Below are positions 62,664 to 64,000 of a stretch of 64,000 nt of DNA, one piece after another. The position numbers and the translations under genes are program-made. Numbering within the stretch: the stretch's first letter is position 1; the number at the start of each line of letters is the position of its first letter. The notes beneath the pieces were generated by a model. The model made no database searches. It was not told the DNA's origin and saw nothing but the letters and a program-made list of their open reading frames with translations. Source of the DNA: Haloarcula sp. H-GB4 (GTDB lineage: Archaea > Halobacteriota > Halobacteria > Halobacteriales > Haloarculaceae); contig NZ_JAVDDX010000001.1 of the NCBI RefSeq assembly GCF_030848575.1, positions 930,001-994,000 on the forward strand, read 5' to 3'.

Positions 62664-63518
62664 ATGAACGCGGAACCGGACTACTTGAAGGATATTCAAC
62701 CAGAACCAGTCAGTATGCAATACGCAACCAACGACGGCGTCTCGCTTGCCTACGAGCGCGAGGGGCCCCCGGACGCCGAAACAGTCGTCTTCGTCGAGGG
62801 CATCGGCTACGGCCGCTGGATGTGGCTGTGGCAACAGGAGGCGCGCGTCGAGGAATACGAGACCATCGTCTGGGACAACCGTGGTACCGGGGACTCCGAC
62901 GAACCCGCGGGTCCGTACACGATGAGCCAGATGGCGAGTGACCTCGAAGCCGTGCTCGACGACGCCGGCGTCGAACAGGCCCACGTCGTCGGGGCCAGCA
63001 TGGGCGGGATGATCGCCCAGCAGTACGCCCTAGAGTACGACCGGGCCCAGTCGCTGACGCTCATGTGTACCTCACCGGGCGGCCCCGAAGCGGCTCCAGT
63101 CCCAGAGGAGACACAACAGCGGATGTTCGCCGTCCCCGATGACCTCGACGAGCGCGAACTCCGGCGGTACAAGATGCAGCCGGCGCTCTCAGGTTCGTTC
63201 ATGGATGCCCACGAAGACCTCATCGAGCGCATCATCGACTGGCGCATCGACAGCGACGCCAGCGACCACGCTCTCGAATGGCAGGGTGCGGCGGTCCAGG
63301 CGTTCGACGCGTCGGACTGCCTCGGTGAAATCACAGTTCCGGCCCTCGTCATCCACGGGACCGCCGACGAGGTGGTCCCCTACGAGAACGGAGAATTGCT
63401 GGCACGCGGGCTCCCGAACGCCGACTTCATTACCGTCCACGGCGGCCCCCACCTGCTGTTCATCGAGGAGTACGATCGCGTCAACACACAGATCCGGGAG
63501 TTCATCGACGATGTCTGA
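62664..63518 (+). CDS. Alpha/beta hydrolase
   Basis: A 284-aa alpha/beta hydrolase. The nucleophile elbow is GASMGG (Ser in G-x-S-x-G), with an oxyanion strand (VVFVEGIGYGRWMW), WDNRGTGDSD and the acid/His pair in GTADEVVPYENG and GGPHLLF. The pattern is near the enol-lactonase/esterase branch, as in 3-oxoadipate enol-lactonase. The ATG at 62664 is chosen because it begins the conserved sequence; a longer frame to 62565 is possible. The CoA ligase gene overlaps its end by 8 nt, so both belong to one pathway. Confidence 0.86.
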   Translation: MNAEPDYLKDIQPEPVSMQYATNDGVSLAYEREGPPDAETVVFVEGIGYGRWMWLWQQEARVEEYETIVWDNRGTGDSDEPAGPYTMSQMASDLEAVLDDAGVEQAHVVGASMGGMIAQQYALEYDRAQSLTLMCTSPGGPEAAPVPEETQQRMFAVPDDLDERELRRYKMQPALSGSFMDAHEDLIERIIDWRIDSDASDHALEWQGAAVQAFDASDCLGEITVPALVIHGTADEVVPYENGELLARGLPNADFITVHGGPHLLFIEEYDRVNTQIREFIDDV

Positions 63519-64000
63519 GGGCACGCCACAGGACTGGGTCGGTGCCTGGAGCGAGCGCCGGGCCGCGCTCACGCCGGACCGCGAGGGACTGGTGGACGCG
63601 ACGACCGGCGAGCGGTTCACGTACGCCGAACTGGACCGGCGAGCGAATCGGACCGTTCGCTTGCTCCGGCGGTACGGCGTCGGCAACCGCGGCGAGGCCG
63701 CCGGCACCGTTGCCATCGTCTCGCGGAACCGTCCCGCCGTCGTCGACCTGTTTTTCGCCACCGCAAAAACCGGGGGCCGACTGGCCCCGCTGTCCCATCG
63801 ACTTGCGCCCCCGGAACTCGCTGAACTCCTCGACCGCGTGGGCCCGGAAGTCCTCGTTGTCGAGGCACCCTTCACCGAGACTGTCTCGACTGCTCTGGAG
63901 ACAGCAGATGCGACGGCTCCCCAACTTATCCATCTCGAAACCGCCACCAACGACGCGTCCTCGGCTGCCACGCTCGACAGCACGCCCTACGCTTCGGCCC
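63511..64000 (+). CDS. AMP-binding acyl-CoA synthetase, 5' part
   Basis: The start of an adenylate-forming enzyme, cut by the window end. The first ~160 residues show the family layout: WSERRAALTPDREGLVDATTGERFTYAELDRRANR, then VAIVSRNRPAVVDLFFATAKTGGRLAPLSHRLAP, as in medium- and long-chain fatty acid or aromatic acid CoA ligases. The ATP P-loop lies beyond the window. ATG at 63511 overlaps the hydrolase stop by 8 nt. Together with the transporter upstream it suggests uptake and activation of a carboxylic acid. Confidence 0.9.
   Translation, partial: MSEGTPQDWVGAWSERRAALTPDREGLVDATTGERFTYAELDRRANRTVRLLRRYGVGNRGEAAGTVAIVSRNRPAVVDLFFATAKTGGRLAPLSHRLAPPELAELLDRVGPEVLVVEAPFTETVSTALETADATAPQLIHLETATNDASSAATLDSTPYASA

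Noticed and set aside
1-64000. tRNA genes, rRNA genes and CRISPR arrays
   Set aside because: I looked for T-loop-like sequence outside genes, rRNA signatures and short regularly spaced direct repeats, and found none. Matches to GTTCGAAT-like sequence fall inside coding regions.

Overview
The window comes from a haloarchaeon, most likely close to Haloarcula. The proteins are very acidic, GC is high in coding DNA, the gene set is typical (bat-type HTH_10 regulators, halocyanin, GlpABC, Orc1/Cdc6, DUF5805/integrase pair, haloarchaeal transducers), and many genes start 24-31 nt downstream of a TATA box, as in leaderless haloarchaeal transcripts. I found no rRNA, tRNA or CRISPR array.

Layout. 0.1-9.3 kb: lemA/GIDE membrane pair; dph2 followed by a catalytically dead archaemetzincin-like membrane protein; a soluble PAS transducer; YlbF; UspA; an MBL-fold hydrolase; an acidic coiled-coil protein and a divergent HisG-like protein. 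9.3-15.9 kb: a nitrous oxide reductase operon on the minus strand (halocyanin, nosZ, membrane protein, nosD, nosF, nosY). 16-17.6 kb: YqjF/DUF2071 and DUF7260-type genes. 18.1-27.4 kb: a plus-strand arginine/ornithine catabolism region (IclR regulator, glutamate dehydrogenase, arginase, ornithine/GABA-type aminotransferase, polar amino acid ABC transporter, HTH_10 regulator). 27.4-33.2 kb: a gene-poor, AT-richer island with an integrase/DUF5805 pair, a broken IS4-type transposase and small membrane ORFs. 33.2-37.0 kb: an operon of an orphan substrate-binding lipoprotein, a membrane transducer and a small coiled-coil protein. 37.1-41.0 kb: KDG kinase, pyruvate kinase and ROK glucokinase, i.e. 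the lower end of the semi-phosphorylative Entner-Doudoroff route. 41.0-42.2 kb: a degenerate Orc1/Cdc6. 42.3-52.3 kb: a glycerol region (multi-span membrane protein and glpK on the minus strand, a transducer fused to a UgpB-like binding domain, and divergent glpABC). 52.3-57.1 kb: UspA, PEP carboxylase, HTH_10 regulator and a small membrane protein. 57.3-64 kb: a complete LIV-type ABC transporter followed by an alpha/beta hydrolase and an AMP-binding acyl-CoA synthetase that runs off the window.

Two signalling systems stand out. First, the protein at 45057-47603 is a soluble chemoreceptor with a normal kinase-binding tip, fused at its C-terminus to a whole glycerol-3-phosphate binding-protein fold (UgpB type). 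It has no membrane segment or signal peptide and sits between glpK and glpABC, so it looks like a cytoplasmic sensor of glycerol-3-phosphate feeding chemotaxis. Second, the transducer at 33699-35621 has the sensor, membrane and HAMP parts of a chemoreceptor, but the conserved cytoplasmic hairpin that contacts CheA/CheW is missing. It is encoded with an orphan binding protein and a small coiled-coil protein and may signal in another way. Other points of interest are the pseudo-archaemetzincin, the HisG-like protein, a perfect palindrome bracketing the glpK TATA box, a 14-bp palindrome next to a TATA box upstream of glutamate dehydrogenase, and an internally duplicated membrane protein that is a candidate glycerol transporter.
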